A stretch of 64,000 nucleotides of DNA from Vibrio ostreae. GTDB taxonomy: Bacteria > Pseudomonadota > Gammaproteobacteria > Enterobacterales > Vibrionaceae. The DNA lies in contig NZ_CP076642.1 of assembly GCF_019226825.1 (NCBI RefSeq), forward strand, positions 1,116,001 to 1,180,000, in the 5' to 3' direction. A model generated the notes under the pieces. The model made no database searches. It saw only the letters and a program-made list of their open reading frames with translations, and was not told the DNA's origin. The translations under genes were made by a program, and so were the position numbers. Position 1 is the stretch's first letter. Every line of letters begins with the position of its first letter. Of the stretch, positions 53,238 through 61,838 are shown in pieces.

Positions 53238-54056
53238 TTAGTCTGCTTTGGGCGTTGATGGGTAGCCGGCTGCGATCAGGTGATTTAAAAACAGCTGAAA
53301 CAGTTCGCTCAGCGAGGCGACATTGAGCTGGGCGTAAATGCGTTTACGATGGTTTTTCACCGTACCATGACGGATGCCGAGCTGCTCGGCGATGTCCTGT
53401 GAGTCGAGGCCCTGAATCAACAGCGCCGTGATCTGCTGCTCGCGCGGGCTGAGCCGGGCGTGTCCGAAACTGGCAATTGCCGCTTCTACCCAGTGGCGCA
53501 GATCCTGCGGCGCCTGACCACTTTCAGCCAGTAGCAACGGCTGCGGATTCCAGTGCTGACGGCATAATGCGGCCAGCGTGACAAAGCGTTGTTGCAGCGC
53601 ATGTATCTCGTCTTTGGTGACAGGATTGTGCTGTGACAGGAACCCGAGATGAATCACTATACTGCGTTGGCCTGCAAGATTGACCGCCAGGGTGACTTCA
53701 TCCTGCCAGCCGGTTGCGGAGTAAAACTGATGCTGATATTCGCGCTGCGCCGACTCGCTGCCCGCCACCTCGCGCCAGTGAAACACACCTTCGCTGTGCT
53801 CGCGCGCCACTTTGAGATAAAACGGGTCATGCTGATAGGCGTGGGTCAGGTAGTGCTGGAACAACAGCTCACGTCTGGCCGGCAGTGAGTCATACAAATA
53901 GATCGGATGTTTATCCAGACGATGGCCGAGAATCACCGCGCAATCGAAGCTGAGTACACTTTTTAGTACGTCAATAAGACGCGAGCTGAACTGCGGGCTG
54001 TGCAGCGCGCTGATCGCTTCACCGAGTGCGTGGTATTCCTGATAACTGACCTGCAT
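53238..54056 (-). CDS. LuxR-family (GerE helix-turn-helix) regulator
   Basis: 272 residues. The C-terminal GerE-type DNA-binding domain at about 205-260 is clear (LSPREQQITALLIQGLDSQDIAEQLGIRHGTVKNHRKRIYAQLNVASLSELFQLFL). The first ~190 residues resemble PAS/GAF-like sensor domains (FDCAVILGHRLDKHPIYLYDSL) and not the acyl-homoserine-lactone domain. The second ATG (54056) is favoured because AAGGG fits its spacing. It is divergent from the M20 gene at 54241. Confidence 0.83.
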   Translation of the reverse strand: MQVSYQEYHALGEAISALHSPQFSSRLIDVLKSVLSFDCAVILGHRLDKHPIYLYDSLPARRELLFQHYLTHAYQHDPFYLKVAREHSEGVFHWREVAGSESAQREYQHQFYSATGWQDEVTLAVNLAGQRSIVIHLGFLSQHNPVTKDEIHALQQRFVTLAALCRQHWNPQPLLLAESGQAPQDLRHWVEAAIASFGHARLSPREQQITALLIQGLDSQDIAEQLGIRHGTVKNHRKRIYAQLNVASLSELFQLFLNHLIAAGYPSTPKAD

Positions 54057-54240
54057 GAGCATCCCTTGCGTGTGACTGAAGCTATAATTTTACCCCAGTA
54101 TGCCTGCTGGCGGCGGGCAAATCGAGTGTCAAGCTGAGCCGTTATCAAGGATAAAGTGTGAACTCGCTCAATCTATTGTCGACACACTTACGGCACTCTG
54201 GCTCAATGCACTTATGCCATGGTCACGGAGGACATTATTT

Positions 54241-55387
54241 ATGGCAGAGATTTGCTGGACCGAATTTCGTCATACCCTGCATCAGTTTCCTGAATTGTCC
54301 AATCAGGAGAAGGAGACCGCGCAGCGCATTGTGGCGCAGTTTGAACATTTTAAGCCTGATCAAGTCCTCACCGGCCTTGGCGGCAGTGGGCTCGCTTTTT
54401 GTGTATCAGGGCCGGCAGCCTGGGCTGACAACCTTGATTCGCTGTGAACTCGATGCGCTGCCCATCGAAGAGACTAACACCTTTGCTCACCGCTCCACTC
54501 ACAGCGGCGTGTCACACCAGTGCGGCCACGACGGCCATATGGCGATTGTCAGCGCGCTGGGCGAGCAGCTCAGTACCCGCCGCCCGGCGAGGGGCAGAGT
54601 TATACTCGCCTTCCAGCCCGCCGAAGAGACCGGTGAAGGGGCGATTAATATGGTCAATGATCCTAACTTTGCCAGCCTGATGCCGGATTACGCCTTTGCG
54701 CTGCACAACTACCCCGGCCTGGCGCTGGGCCATGTGGCGGTCAAAGCCGGCCCGTTTAACTGCGCCTCGCGCGGCATGATCATCCGTCTGCACGGTAAAA
54801 CGTCCCACGCGGCGCACCCGGAAAACGGTGTCAGCCCGGCCATGGCGATGTGCGAGATCGTCACTAAGCTCACCGCGCTGCCGCAGTACCTCAGCGAGCG
54901 CTGCTGGGTGACGGTGATCCATGCCAGACTAGGCGAAGTGGCCTTCGGCACCTCCCCGGGTGAAGCGGTGGTGATGGCAACCCTGCGCAGCGAAAGTAAC
55001 CAAACCATGCAAAGCCTGGTGGAAGCTGCCAGCAAACTGGCGCAAACCAATGCCGATAAATATGGTTTAGGCTGCCAACTCGAATGGCAGGATGTATTCC
55101 AGGCCAGCGTAAACTCACAACAGGGCTGCGAACGGGTAGTGCAAGCCTGCCAGGAAACCGGCACGCCATGTACGATTTTAGAAAAACCGATGCGCTGGTC
55201 AGAAGATTTCGGCCAGTTTACCGCGCTCGCAAAAGAGGGCGCGATGTTTGTGCTCGGCTCGGGCCAGCAAAGCCCGCAACTGCATAATCCGGATTACGAT
55301 TTTCCCGATGTCCTGACGCCAGTCGGGCGGGATATCTTCGCCAGTATTGTGGCAGGGCTTCATGGCGTGGATGAAGCTGCGCTTTGA
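54241..55387 (+). pseudogene. M20 family amidohydrolase, frameshifted
   Basis: The gene starts at ATG 54241 (MAEICWTEFRHTLHQFPELSNQE). After GLGGSGLAF it breaks, and the remainder continues in the next frame from VYQGRQPGLTTLIRCELDALPIEETNTF, CGHDGH metal site, QPAEETGEGAINM and on to the stop at 55387. Removing one T from the five-T run at 54396-54400 restores 381 residues, normal for the family. Downstream codons are otherwise intact, so the break is recent or a sequence error. Related to the intact amidohydrolase at 9450-10625. Confidence 0.88.
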
Positions 55388-55603
55388 GGGGGGGATTAAT
55401 GGTTTCGTGGGGTTGTATGTCACGCTTTGGCTTTCTTGGTTTATCGGACGGAGCAACAGCACATTCGTCAATCTCTAAAACTATGTTTTCAGACTTGGTT
55501 ATACTGTTTTAATAAGTCTTTGTTGGCTTACACAGTACCTTAGAATTCTTATGGATCGTTACTAAATATAATCAAAAATGGCGCTATTTCAGCGCCAAGT
55601 TAA

Positions 55604-56290
55604 CTAGTGCTCTTTGAGCTTAAAGACCGAATCAGCGAGTCTAGTTCCTGCTCCAACAAGGCGAGCTAAAACTTTAAGTTGCTCTTGAACAACAATGCTT
55701 TCGGAAGGTTCAGGGTAGTTAAAAGTATGGTCTATCTCTCCCCAAACCTCTTCAAATAGTGTTCTAACTTGAACCTCACAAGTTATGTTACTATCGGGTC
55801 TAGGTTTGAAAACGTAGTGAACACTAGTATAGAAGCTCTCTTTTACGTGAGATTCGAGTTTCAGTTGTTCAAAAAACCTACTAAACTCCGGATCCCATGT
55901 ATAAGCTTTAGGGTCTTCAAATAGCGCTAATTCCTTTTCTTGAACTAATTTCATTATGCGATTGTGCAAGTCAGAAAATTGACCTTGATAAAGATGCAAA
56001 ATACGTATTCCCGCTATATCAGTGATTCGTTGTTTTACATTATCTATAGTTATAGGGCCTTTTCGTTTTTCTTCTGGAAGAGCGGCATCTTCACTATTTT
56101 TTCGTAAGATTTTTTGTTGTAAGTGATCTAGGTCCTTAAATCTAGACTTGTAGCTATGCACATGTTTTTTAAATACGGGATCCCTAGTAATCAAAGATAT
56201 GATTTTGTCATGTAGGCCTTCATATAAATACATCTCCTCTTTTAGATGATCAATGATAGCCTTAGTGTCTTGAACTGCTATTTTGGTCAT
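55604..56290 (-). CDS. Single-domain RelA/SpoT nucleotide synthetase
   Basis: 228 residues, the length of small alarmone synthetases. Family motifs are complete: SRFKDLDHLQQKILRK (Arg50, Lys52, Lys60), TDIAGIRILHLY (91-101), YTSVHY (154-159) and the catalytic CEVQVRTLFEEVWGEIDH (Glu172, Gln174, Arg176, His188). Members make (p)ppGpp or (p)ppApp, or pyrophosphorylate tRNA as toxins (toxSAS). There is no hydrolase domain, so product or tRNA damage would need outside reversal. It follows a ParA-like ATPase by 12 bases on the same strand, in AT-rich DNA unlike its neighbours. Confidence 0.86.
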   Translation of the reverse strand: MTKIAVQDTKAIIDHLKEEMYLYEGLHDKIISLITRDPVFKKHVHSYKSRFKDLDHLQQKILRKNSEDAALPEEKRKGPITIDNVKQRITDIAGIRILHLYQGQFSDLHNRIMKLVQEKELALFEDPKAYTWDPEFSRFFEQLKLESHVKESFYTSVHYVFKPRPDSNITCEVQVRTLFEEVWGEIDHTFNYPEPSESIVVQEQLKVLARLVGAGTRLADSVFKLKEH

Positions 56291-56302
56291 TGGTGCCAGC
56301 TC

Positions 56303-57178
56303 CTACATTGAACTCAGTCTTTCCAATACATCATTGGCAAGTTCGATGTACATTTCTTTTGTTGAGTAATACATCTTTTGATTGCCTTTGATTGTAGACT
56401 TATCATCACCTAAGTCGCTTTGATCCGGTACGCTCCACATTGGTACTCGATATTTCTGAGCCATTGTTGGTAATGTTCCATGGCCATAAATAACAGCATT
56501 GTTCCCCATCGAACTTCTAAAAAGTCTTTCATCAAGGTTAGAAAAACACGTGTTAGGCACATATTTACGTATAGTATCAGGCAATTTTGTTGCGTAGTTG
56601 TAGTGGGCTAATGCTATTCCCAGTTCATTTGATGCATCAGACCTTCGTTTGGCGTTGTACACAGTATAGCCAAGAAGTTGGACGAAATTATCGGGGAAAT
56701 ACTTTCGTTTTGAGTCTGTCAGCAGTGAGTACATGGTGTTGAATTCTCGTTTCCATGCACCTAAAGCGTTACCTATGTTTCGAATGCCATAATCAGAAAA
56801 CATATCTGGAGCACAAGGGATCATAAACGCATCTGCATTTGATATAATTATTTTGTTCAATGCGCTGAGGCTTGGAGATGTATCAATAAGTACAATGTCA
56901 TATCCAAAAGTATCTGCATACTGCTCACACTTTTTCCGAATAGCAGTGACAGTTCTTAGAGCTTGAGGCTCTCCCAAGAAAGCTTCACTCCATTGTTTCG
57001 ATATTTTGTTTTCGAACATATGGAGCGTAAGGCGTCCAGGTATTAAAGCTAGATTTTTTGAAATTTCCACAGGACTTGGTAAGTGCTCTTCATCTGAAAG
57101 ACCATCTTCTACAGCTTTTAATATGTAGTGAATAGAATGGTTTTTCCGGTGGAAATGATTAAATGAGTCAGGACTCAT
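56303..57178 (-). CDS. ParA-like ATPase, main part (reached by -1 frameshift or reinitiation)
   Basis: 291 residues, lacking a Walker A loop of its own. It contains the Walker B-type [32 protein letters not shown] and a long C-terminal helical part (about 160-291) ending in [15 protein letters not shown]. The missing nucleotide loop is encoded by the short frame at 57175-57399, one base out of phase. Fused through a -1 shift the product is about 365 residues, a typical ParA/Soj-type length. The C-terminal part is not one I recognise from plasmid or chromosome partition proteins. No parB gene is adjacent. Confidence 0.8.
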   Translation of the reverse strand: MSPDSFNHFHRKNHSIHYILKAVEDGLSDEEHLPSPVEISKNLALIPGRLTLHMFENKISKQWSEAFLGEPQALRTVTAIRKKCEQYADTFGYDIVLIDTSPSLSALNKIIISNADAFMIPCAPDMFSDYGIRNIGNALGAWKREFNTMYSLLTDSKRKYFPDNFVQLLGYTVYNAKRRSDASNELGIALAHYNYATKLPDTIRKYVPNTCFSNLDERLFRSSMGNNAVIYGHGTLPTMAQKYRVPMWSVPDQSDLGDDKSTIKGNQKMYYSTKEMYIELANDVLERLSSM

Positions 57179-57187
57179 TTCTTTTTT
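57161..57187 (-). promoter_or_regulatory. Candidate programmed -1 frameshift signal
   Basis: Heptamer A-AAA-AAG (57181-57187), in the zero-frame register GCA-AAA-AAG as in dnaX, is followed at once by the perfect stem AAATGAGT-CCTG-ACTCATTT (57161-57180). The zero-frame stop TGA and the ATG of the second frame both lie within the stem. Confidence 0.75.
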
Positions 57188-57399
57188 GCAGCTGCAAAAT
57201 CTTCAATAAAAGGATCTTCAGCTATCCAGATTTTTTCAAGCTCTTTTTCTGACAAACCATACAATGTTAAGTTAGATTGAGGATCAAGATCAACTAGGAG
57301 AGTTTTTATCCCTAGTTCTGATAATGCTGCCCCCATGTGATATGTGAGGGTTGATTTACCTACACCACCCTTATTGTTAAATACAGATACGACTTTCAT
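57175..57399 (-). CDS. ParA-like ATPase, N-terminal part with Walker A
   Basis: 74 residues: [24 protein letters not shown], with the deviant Walker A KGGVGKST at 10-17 that marks the ParA/MinD family, and [15 protein letters not shown], the switch I-type segment. It ends ..AAAKKK at a TGA that overlaps the ATG of the next frame (ATGA). Alone it could not fold as an ATPase. Together with the next frame it makes a full-length protein through a possible programmed -1 frameshift, or the split is a mutation. Confidence 0.82.
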   Translation of the reverse strand: MKVVSVFNNKGGVGKSTLTYHMGAALSELGIKTLLVDLDPQSNLTLYGLSEKELEKIWIAEDPFIEDFAAAKKK

Positions 57400-57673
57400 T
57401 TTAATTCCCTAGACAACCAATTTACGAAAATTATAATACATGCATATAGGATAATGTAAAATTTATCTCTAAAAAAGGATTGTCTAGGTCAAAAAATCAG
57501 CTATTTGATTAGCAGCCTTCATACTGAATTATATCTTTGATTACATGAGGAGATACAACATCATTCTTTATTTTCAAAAAAATAGGCATAGATTTACTCT
57601 TAATCGCTGAGAGCTAGAGCATTCAATTCTGATACAAAATTTCAGGCGGTATTTTAAGTAATCAGTTTAGCCT

Positions 57674-57862
57674 ATAATTCAGAGGCCCCATTTCCATCTA
57701 CGTTTCCTGCATCTCATTCAAACCGCCGCCGTTGTGCACATTTCTAAAGCCTTGTTTTTTAGTGCGTCCATCGCCATGGCGAGCGGCTGCCGCAGTCGAC
57801 CACAATCGGTTGTTGCTTATCGATGTTATTAAAGCCATTGCTAACGTCACTGAGAGGAATAT
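57674..57862 (-). pseudogene. Decayed partial copy of the rhodanese gene
   Basis: The sequence follows the 3' half of the intact rhodanese gene at 58579-58776 closely over about 190 bases. The peptide IPLSDV..GFNNIDKQQPIVV is readable, then lost to a frameshift at the active-site loop. The stretch coding NGGGLNEMQET is intact but followed by an in-frame TAG. The 5' half is absent. It borders the ParA/RelA-SpoT genes. Confidence 0.88.
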
Positions 57863-57941
57863 AAGCTAAAGATCTGCATATCAATAGGCCTGAAAAAGAC
57901 GACTTACCATCGCTAAGCAGGGATGGTATTCACACCGGTGG

Positions 57942-58190
57942 TCAGTCGAGATACCAGTTCGTCGCGTAAATCACGGCAACGACCAGAACGGTCAGAATGA
58001 CAGGGATAGCCAGCATCTTTAACAATTTTTTCAAAGAGCTTTGTGGTTCAAATACCACACCTGCCGCTTCCTTCACTCTGCGATCTTCATCAAAATGCCA
58101 TTTAATCGCAAAGTAGGCACCAATCGCTGTTACGATAATTTTGAGAGCTCCGGCAAAGTACGGAAAGAAGTTAGCCCAACCGCTGTTCAT
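57942..58190 (-). CDS. Small two-span membrane protein, unknown
   Basis: 82 residues with two hydrophobic segments: about 10-27 (PYFAGALKIIVTAIGAYFAI) and about 58-76 (MLAIPVILTVLVVAVIYA). A charged loop between them probably lies in the cytoplasm. GGAGAT precedes the ATG at normal spacing. It sits between the decayed and the intact rhodanese copies. I do not recognise the family. Confidence 0.68.
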   Translation of the reverse strand: MNSGWANFFPYFAGALKIIVTAIGAYFAIKWHFDEDRRVKEAAGVVFEPQSSLKKLLKMLAIPVILTVLVVAVIYATNWYLD

Positions 58191-58578
58191 TGTTTATCTC
58201 CATCAAATTTAATATCGATTTTACGGCAGCATAATGAAAGGATAATGTTTACTTTTACTCTTTGATATCGCTAAACCGGACGTTTCTGATTTGCTCAACG
58301 CCGGACATATCAACGTGCGATAGACACTGTCAGGCGTTCTAGCTCGTGCAAGTCTACTGCTCGCGACCGCTGTTCACAACCTACTTTGTTATATCAGGAG
58401 TGATAGCTGGTTGATTAAAGTACTGAAAGCTCTGGCACGCCTGGGTCAAGCCTGGAGCAGCCAGCAAAGCCAACGCTGATTGCTCACGTCACAAAGCAGT
58501 AACGGGATAAGCGGAGAGTGATAAAGCCAAAACGGGGCGGTTTGGCCCGTTCAAATCAAATCATTGTGCTAAACAGGG
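58191..58578. other. Gene-free stretch, nothing recognised
   Basis: No supported gene, terminator or repeat is seen. It may be remains of the sequence that once joined the two rhodanese copies. Confidence 0.4.
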
Positions 58579-58953
58579 CTAATTCAGCGGCCCGGTGTTC
58601 ATCTGAGTTTCCTGCATTTCGTTCAGTCCGCCACCATTGTGCACGTGAGTGAAGCCCTGTTTTTGCAACGCTTCCATTGCCATCGCAGCACGACCACCGC
58701 TGCGGCAATACACCACAATCGGTTGCTGCTTATCGATATCATGAAAGCCAGTGCCAACGTCACTGAGAGGAATATTACGCGCTTCGGGTAAGTGGCCGTC
58801 AGCGTATTCCTGCGTCGTGCGCACATCAATCACCAATGCGCCATTATCTATCATCCGCCAAGCCTGCTCAGCCCGCTCGCTCGCCAACACCTGACCCACA
58901 GGCAAAGCCAGCATGAACGCCAGCCCCGCCGCTTTCCAGTTAACTCCAAACAT
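58579..58953 (-). CDS. Periplasmic rhodanese-like sulfurtransferase (PspE type)
   Basis: 124 residues. The signal peptide ends near VLASE (about 24). The single rhodanese domain has LVIDVRTTQEYADGHLPEARNIPL and the active-site loop VVYCRSGGRA with Cys83. It moves sulphur from thiosulphate to thiol acceptors in the periplasm. A partial, decayed copy lies 0.7 kb further left. Confidence 0.9.
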   Translation of the reverse strand: MFGVNWKAAGLAFMLALPVGQVLASERAEQAWRMIDNGALVIDVRTTQEYADGHLPEARNIPLSDVGTGFHDIDKQQPIVVYCRSGGRAAMAMEALQKQGFTHVHNGGGLNEMQETQMNTGPLN

Positions 58954-59167
58954 AATTACCCCTCAGAATTGAAACTCAAATAAGTATGGTTGAACAAGTG
59001 CGAATGCTCTAGAACATGTGTAGTAACAAATTATGTAATGGGGCAAACAGAAGTGAGTTTTTTTCAAATCTTTCAAGTGGCGTGCTTTAGAAACTCGAAA
59101 ACCAGGGAAAAAAATCAGGACGATTTTTTAGGTTTTTGGCGTAGGGAACGCCTAAAACCGGCCCGGA

Positions 59168-59340
59168 CAGCGCCAAAGAACCCAAGCGCCTTTCTGGTTA
59201 CTCTTTGGCAAGACAAAGAGTGACTGGCACGCTTACACCAAGCCAAAAGAAATTATTGAATTCAAAGCGTGACATACAAAACCACGAAACAATTCATCAC
59301 AGCAACCAGCGCCAAAAAAACAAAGGCACTTTCTGGTTCC
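59168..59340 (+). repeat. Pair of ~34-bp diverged direct repeats at the edge of a truncated gene
   Basis: CAGCGCCAAAGAACCCAAGC... (59168-59201) and CAGCGCCAAAAAAACAAAGG... (59307-59340) share the frame CAGCGCCAAA..CTTTCTGGTT. The second copy runs straight into MFS coding sequence. Confidence 0.7.
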
Positions 59341-59345
59341 AGCCA

Positions 59346-60140
59346 GAGAAACAAGCCAGTGCAATCGCTGCCATGTTCTTGGGCGCTACATTAGCCAATA
59401 TTTTTGGTGCACCGTTTGGTACATATATTGGCCAGATAATTGGGTGGAGAAATACCTACTATATTATTGCGGCACTAGGTGTTATCTCAGCACTCTCTAT
59501 TGCTAAATTATTACCTCACATTGAAAGTGAAGCCCCAACCAATCTAAAACAAGAATTCGCAGCACTCATTCAGCCAGGCAAGATTCGCGCTTTATTAATT
59601 ACCATATTTGGCTTTGGCGGCACTTTCACTGCTTTTACCTATATTTCTCCGATTTTGACCGACATTACCGGTATGTCTTTAGATTACGTGCCCGCTATGT
59701 TGTTGCTGTTCGGTGCTGGCATGGCTGTCGGAAACCCAATTGGTGCACGCCTGACTAACAAAAGCGTGGTGTTCGGTATGCGCAGTACGTTGCTTCTTTT
59801 AATGGTCGTACTGGTCGCGCTTTATTTTGCCATGGGCTCAACCGTTGCCATGGTGGTGGTCACCTTCCTGTTTGGAGTGGCTATGTTTGCCACCATTCCA
59901 TCTCTTCAAACCTATGTACTTTCCGAAGCAGGCAAAGCGCCGATTCTTGCTTCTGCATTTAACATCGCGGCATTCAACCTTGGTAACGCCGGCGGAGCCT
60001 GGGTTGGCGGGGAGGTTATCGATGCCGGATTGTCGTTACAAATGTTGCCAATCATAGCTGCTGCAGTTACCGCTTCTGGGCTACTACTGGCGTTGTCAGT
60101 ACGAACAAAACGAGAGACACCAGAGCTCGTTACCGCCTAG
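59346..60140 (+). pseudogene. MFS transporter, 5'-truncated
   Basis: The frame from about 59346 encodes the last ~265 residues of a DHA1-type major facilitator: ASAIAAMFLGATLANIFGAPFGTYIGQIIGWRNTYYIIAALG (span 5 and the motif before the central loop) through to the last spans (LGNAGGAWVGGEVIDAGLSLQ). About 110 N-terminal residues, four spans, are missing. In their place is a repeat sequence with no likeness to transporters. The reading frame happens to stay open to 59205. The family is the AraJ/YdhP sugar or drug efflux group, as at 63611-64000. Confidence 0.85.
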
Positions 60141-60199
60141 AAACATATTATTAAAAACAATCGGGGGCTCTCGAAAGGGAGCTTCTGCAAGGAGATAGG

Positions 60200-60904
60200 A
60201 TGAAGCAAACATTAGTTCATAAAGATCAGCATTTTGATTCGTTCATATATGATTTTGGCAATGAGGCACATGTCGTTTTTTTCCCTGATTGGGAAGGGTG
60301 CCACACCGAATATGCTCATCGTAAAGCGAAACAACTTGCAAAAAATGTCAACGGAAAAGTACTTCTTACCGATATTTATGGTTCAGGTCATCAGCCCAAA
60401 ACTTACGTTGGAAAGGCTGAAGCGTTTATACGAAAAACACTCACAGAGCCCCAAGAGCTTAGGAGGCTACTTGCTGGTTTATTCCCTGTTTTCAGGGATG
60501 CCTTGGGTGCTGAGGGTAAAAAAATATCGTTTGTTGGCGTTTGCTTTGGTGGCTCGATTGTATTTGAAGCTGGCCGGGCTGATATTGGCGTGGATGCGGC
60601 TGTTTCGATTCATGGCACACCAACCTCATTCCTACCGCTTGAAAAGACGGTCAATACTCGATTTTTATTGGTACAAGGAAGTCGTGATCCTCATATTCCA
60701 CTGAACGCGGTAAGCGAGTTTATGCATGAAATGGACTTTGCCAATTGTTGCTGGCAAATGCTGATGCTAGGGGGAGTTCAGCATAGTTTTACCAAAGAAG
60801 AAATTGGCTATGGCGGATATGGCTCTCGCTTTAATCAATATGCAAACGATCAGAGCTTGCATGCTGCAACTTCATTTATTTGCGGAAGCCATCATACAGA
60901 CTAA
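60200..60904 (+). CDS. Dienelactone hydrolase family protein
   Basis: 234 residues with the alpha/beta fold and Cys nucleophile of dienelactone hydrolases: GVCFGG (Cys115), Asp163 in QGSRDPHIPL, and His195 in GGVQHSFT. The start has VVFFPDWEGCHTEYAHRKAKQLA and RTDIYG-like LLTDIYGSGHQP, typical of the family. AAGGAGATAGG precedes the ATG. Substrate is unknown. It follows the truncated MFS gene by 59 bases. Confidence 0.86.
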   Translation: MKQTLVHKDQHFDSFIYDFGNEAHVVFFPDWEGCHTEYAHRKAKQLAKNVNGKVLLTDIYGSGHQPKTYVGKAEAFIRKTLTEPQELRRLLAGLFPVFRDALGAEGKKISFVGVCFGGSIVFEAGRADIGVDAAVSIHGTPTSFLPLEKTVNTRFLLVQGSRDPHIPLNAVSEFMHEMDFANCCWQMLMLGGVQHSFTKEEIGYGGYGSRFNQYANDQSLHAATSFICGSHHTD

Positions 60905-60934
60905 CTGCAGCACCTTTGGTTGCGGAGAAAAACA

Positions 60935-61726
60935 TCACCCCCCTAAATTCCTCCGGTACTCATCCGGCGTTACCCCGGTTAAACGTCGGAACATCGCAAT
61001 AAACGCAGACGCGCTGGCGTAGCCGAGATCGTGGGCAACATTTTCTACTTTCGCGCCGGCTTCCAGCATCGGCATCGCTTTCACGACGCGCAGACGCTGG
61101 CGCCATTCTGAGACCGAAATACCCAGTTCACGCTGGGCGTGGCGTGTCAGAGTGCGTTCGGTGGTGTGCGCGCGCTGGGCCAACATTCGCAGGGATTCGT
61201 TGCTGCCCGGGTTTTGCTCCAGCCAACTGAGCACTTTGCTCAGCAAAGGATCGCCGGAGGTGGGCAGGTAGCTGCCAATCGGTGTGGCGTGGGTCAGTTG
61301 TTCGGCTAACACTTGCAGCAGGCGGTATTCGGCTTCGCTGTAGGGCGGGGTAATTAAACTCTGGCGCAGGTGCTCCAGCAGGGCAATCACCAGCGGGCTG
61401 ATTTCCAGCGCGCAGGTGTGCTGCGGCATGGCGTGGCACAAACTTTCATCGACATACAGTGAGCCATGGCAAGTTTCGTAGCGGTTGAGCCCCTGATGCT
61501 CGACATTGGGCGGCAGCCATAAACCGTATTGTGACGGAGTCAGATACTGGCGGCTGCCGACTTTCACTTCCATCACGCCACTGAACGAATAAACGAACTC
61601 GCCCCAGCGATGACTGTGGCGCGGATAGGCGGCGTCGGCGGGCATACAGGCGGAGCGAAACACCAGCGGAGCCGGCAGTTCGGTACTGAATGGCGGGAAA
61701 TGAATCTGTTGGCCTGGAATGCTCAT
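60935..61726 (-). CDS. AraC-family regulator with N-terminal cupin
   Basis: 263 residues. The cupin-like sensor at about 25-105 (YPRHSHRWGEFVYSFSGVMEV, YGLWLPPNVEHQGLN) is followed by the AraC double helix-turn-helix at about 165-260 (LRMLAQRAHTTERTLTRHAQRELGISVSEWRQRLRVVKAMPML, VAHDLGYASASAFIAMFRRLTGVTPDEYRR). Divergent from the EamA exporter, which it likely controls through the shared inverted repeat between them. Confidence 0.9.
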   Translation of the reverse strand: MSIPGQQIHFPPFSTELPAPLVFRSACMPADAAYPRHSHRWGEFVYSFSGVMEVKVGSRQYLTPSQYGLWLPPNVEHQGLNRYETCHGSLYVDESLCHAMPQHTCALEISPLVIALLEHLRQSLITPPYSEAEYRLLQVLAEQLTHATPIGSYLPTSGDPLLSKVLSWLEQNPGSNESLRMLAQRAHTTERTLTRHAQRELGISVSEWRQRLRVVKAMPMLEAGAKVENVAHDLGYASASAFIAMFRRLTGVTPDEYRRNLGG

Positions 61727-61743
61727 GCTGACTCTGTCATATC

Positions 61744-61812
61744 ATCGCTATGGGTTGTCTGATTTTAGCTATATGTCTTAATGACGACAACGCATAATGT
61801 AAACATAGCGAT
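61744..61812. promoter_or_regulatory. Inverted repeat in the AraC/EamA divergent promoter
   Basis: ATCGCTATG at 61744-61752 and CATAGCGAT at 61804-61812 are perfect complements, 22 and 31 bases from the two start codons. Confidence 0.65.
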
Positions 61813-61838
61813 AACAAAATAACAGTTGGATAACGAGA

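Noticed and set aside
58990..59223. Open frame of 77 codons before the truncated MFS gene
   Set aside because: It runs through the repeat region and shows no protein-like pattern.
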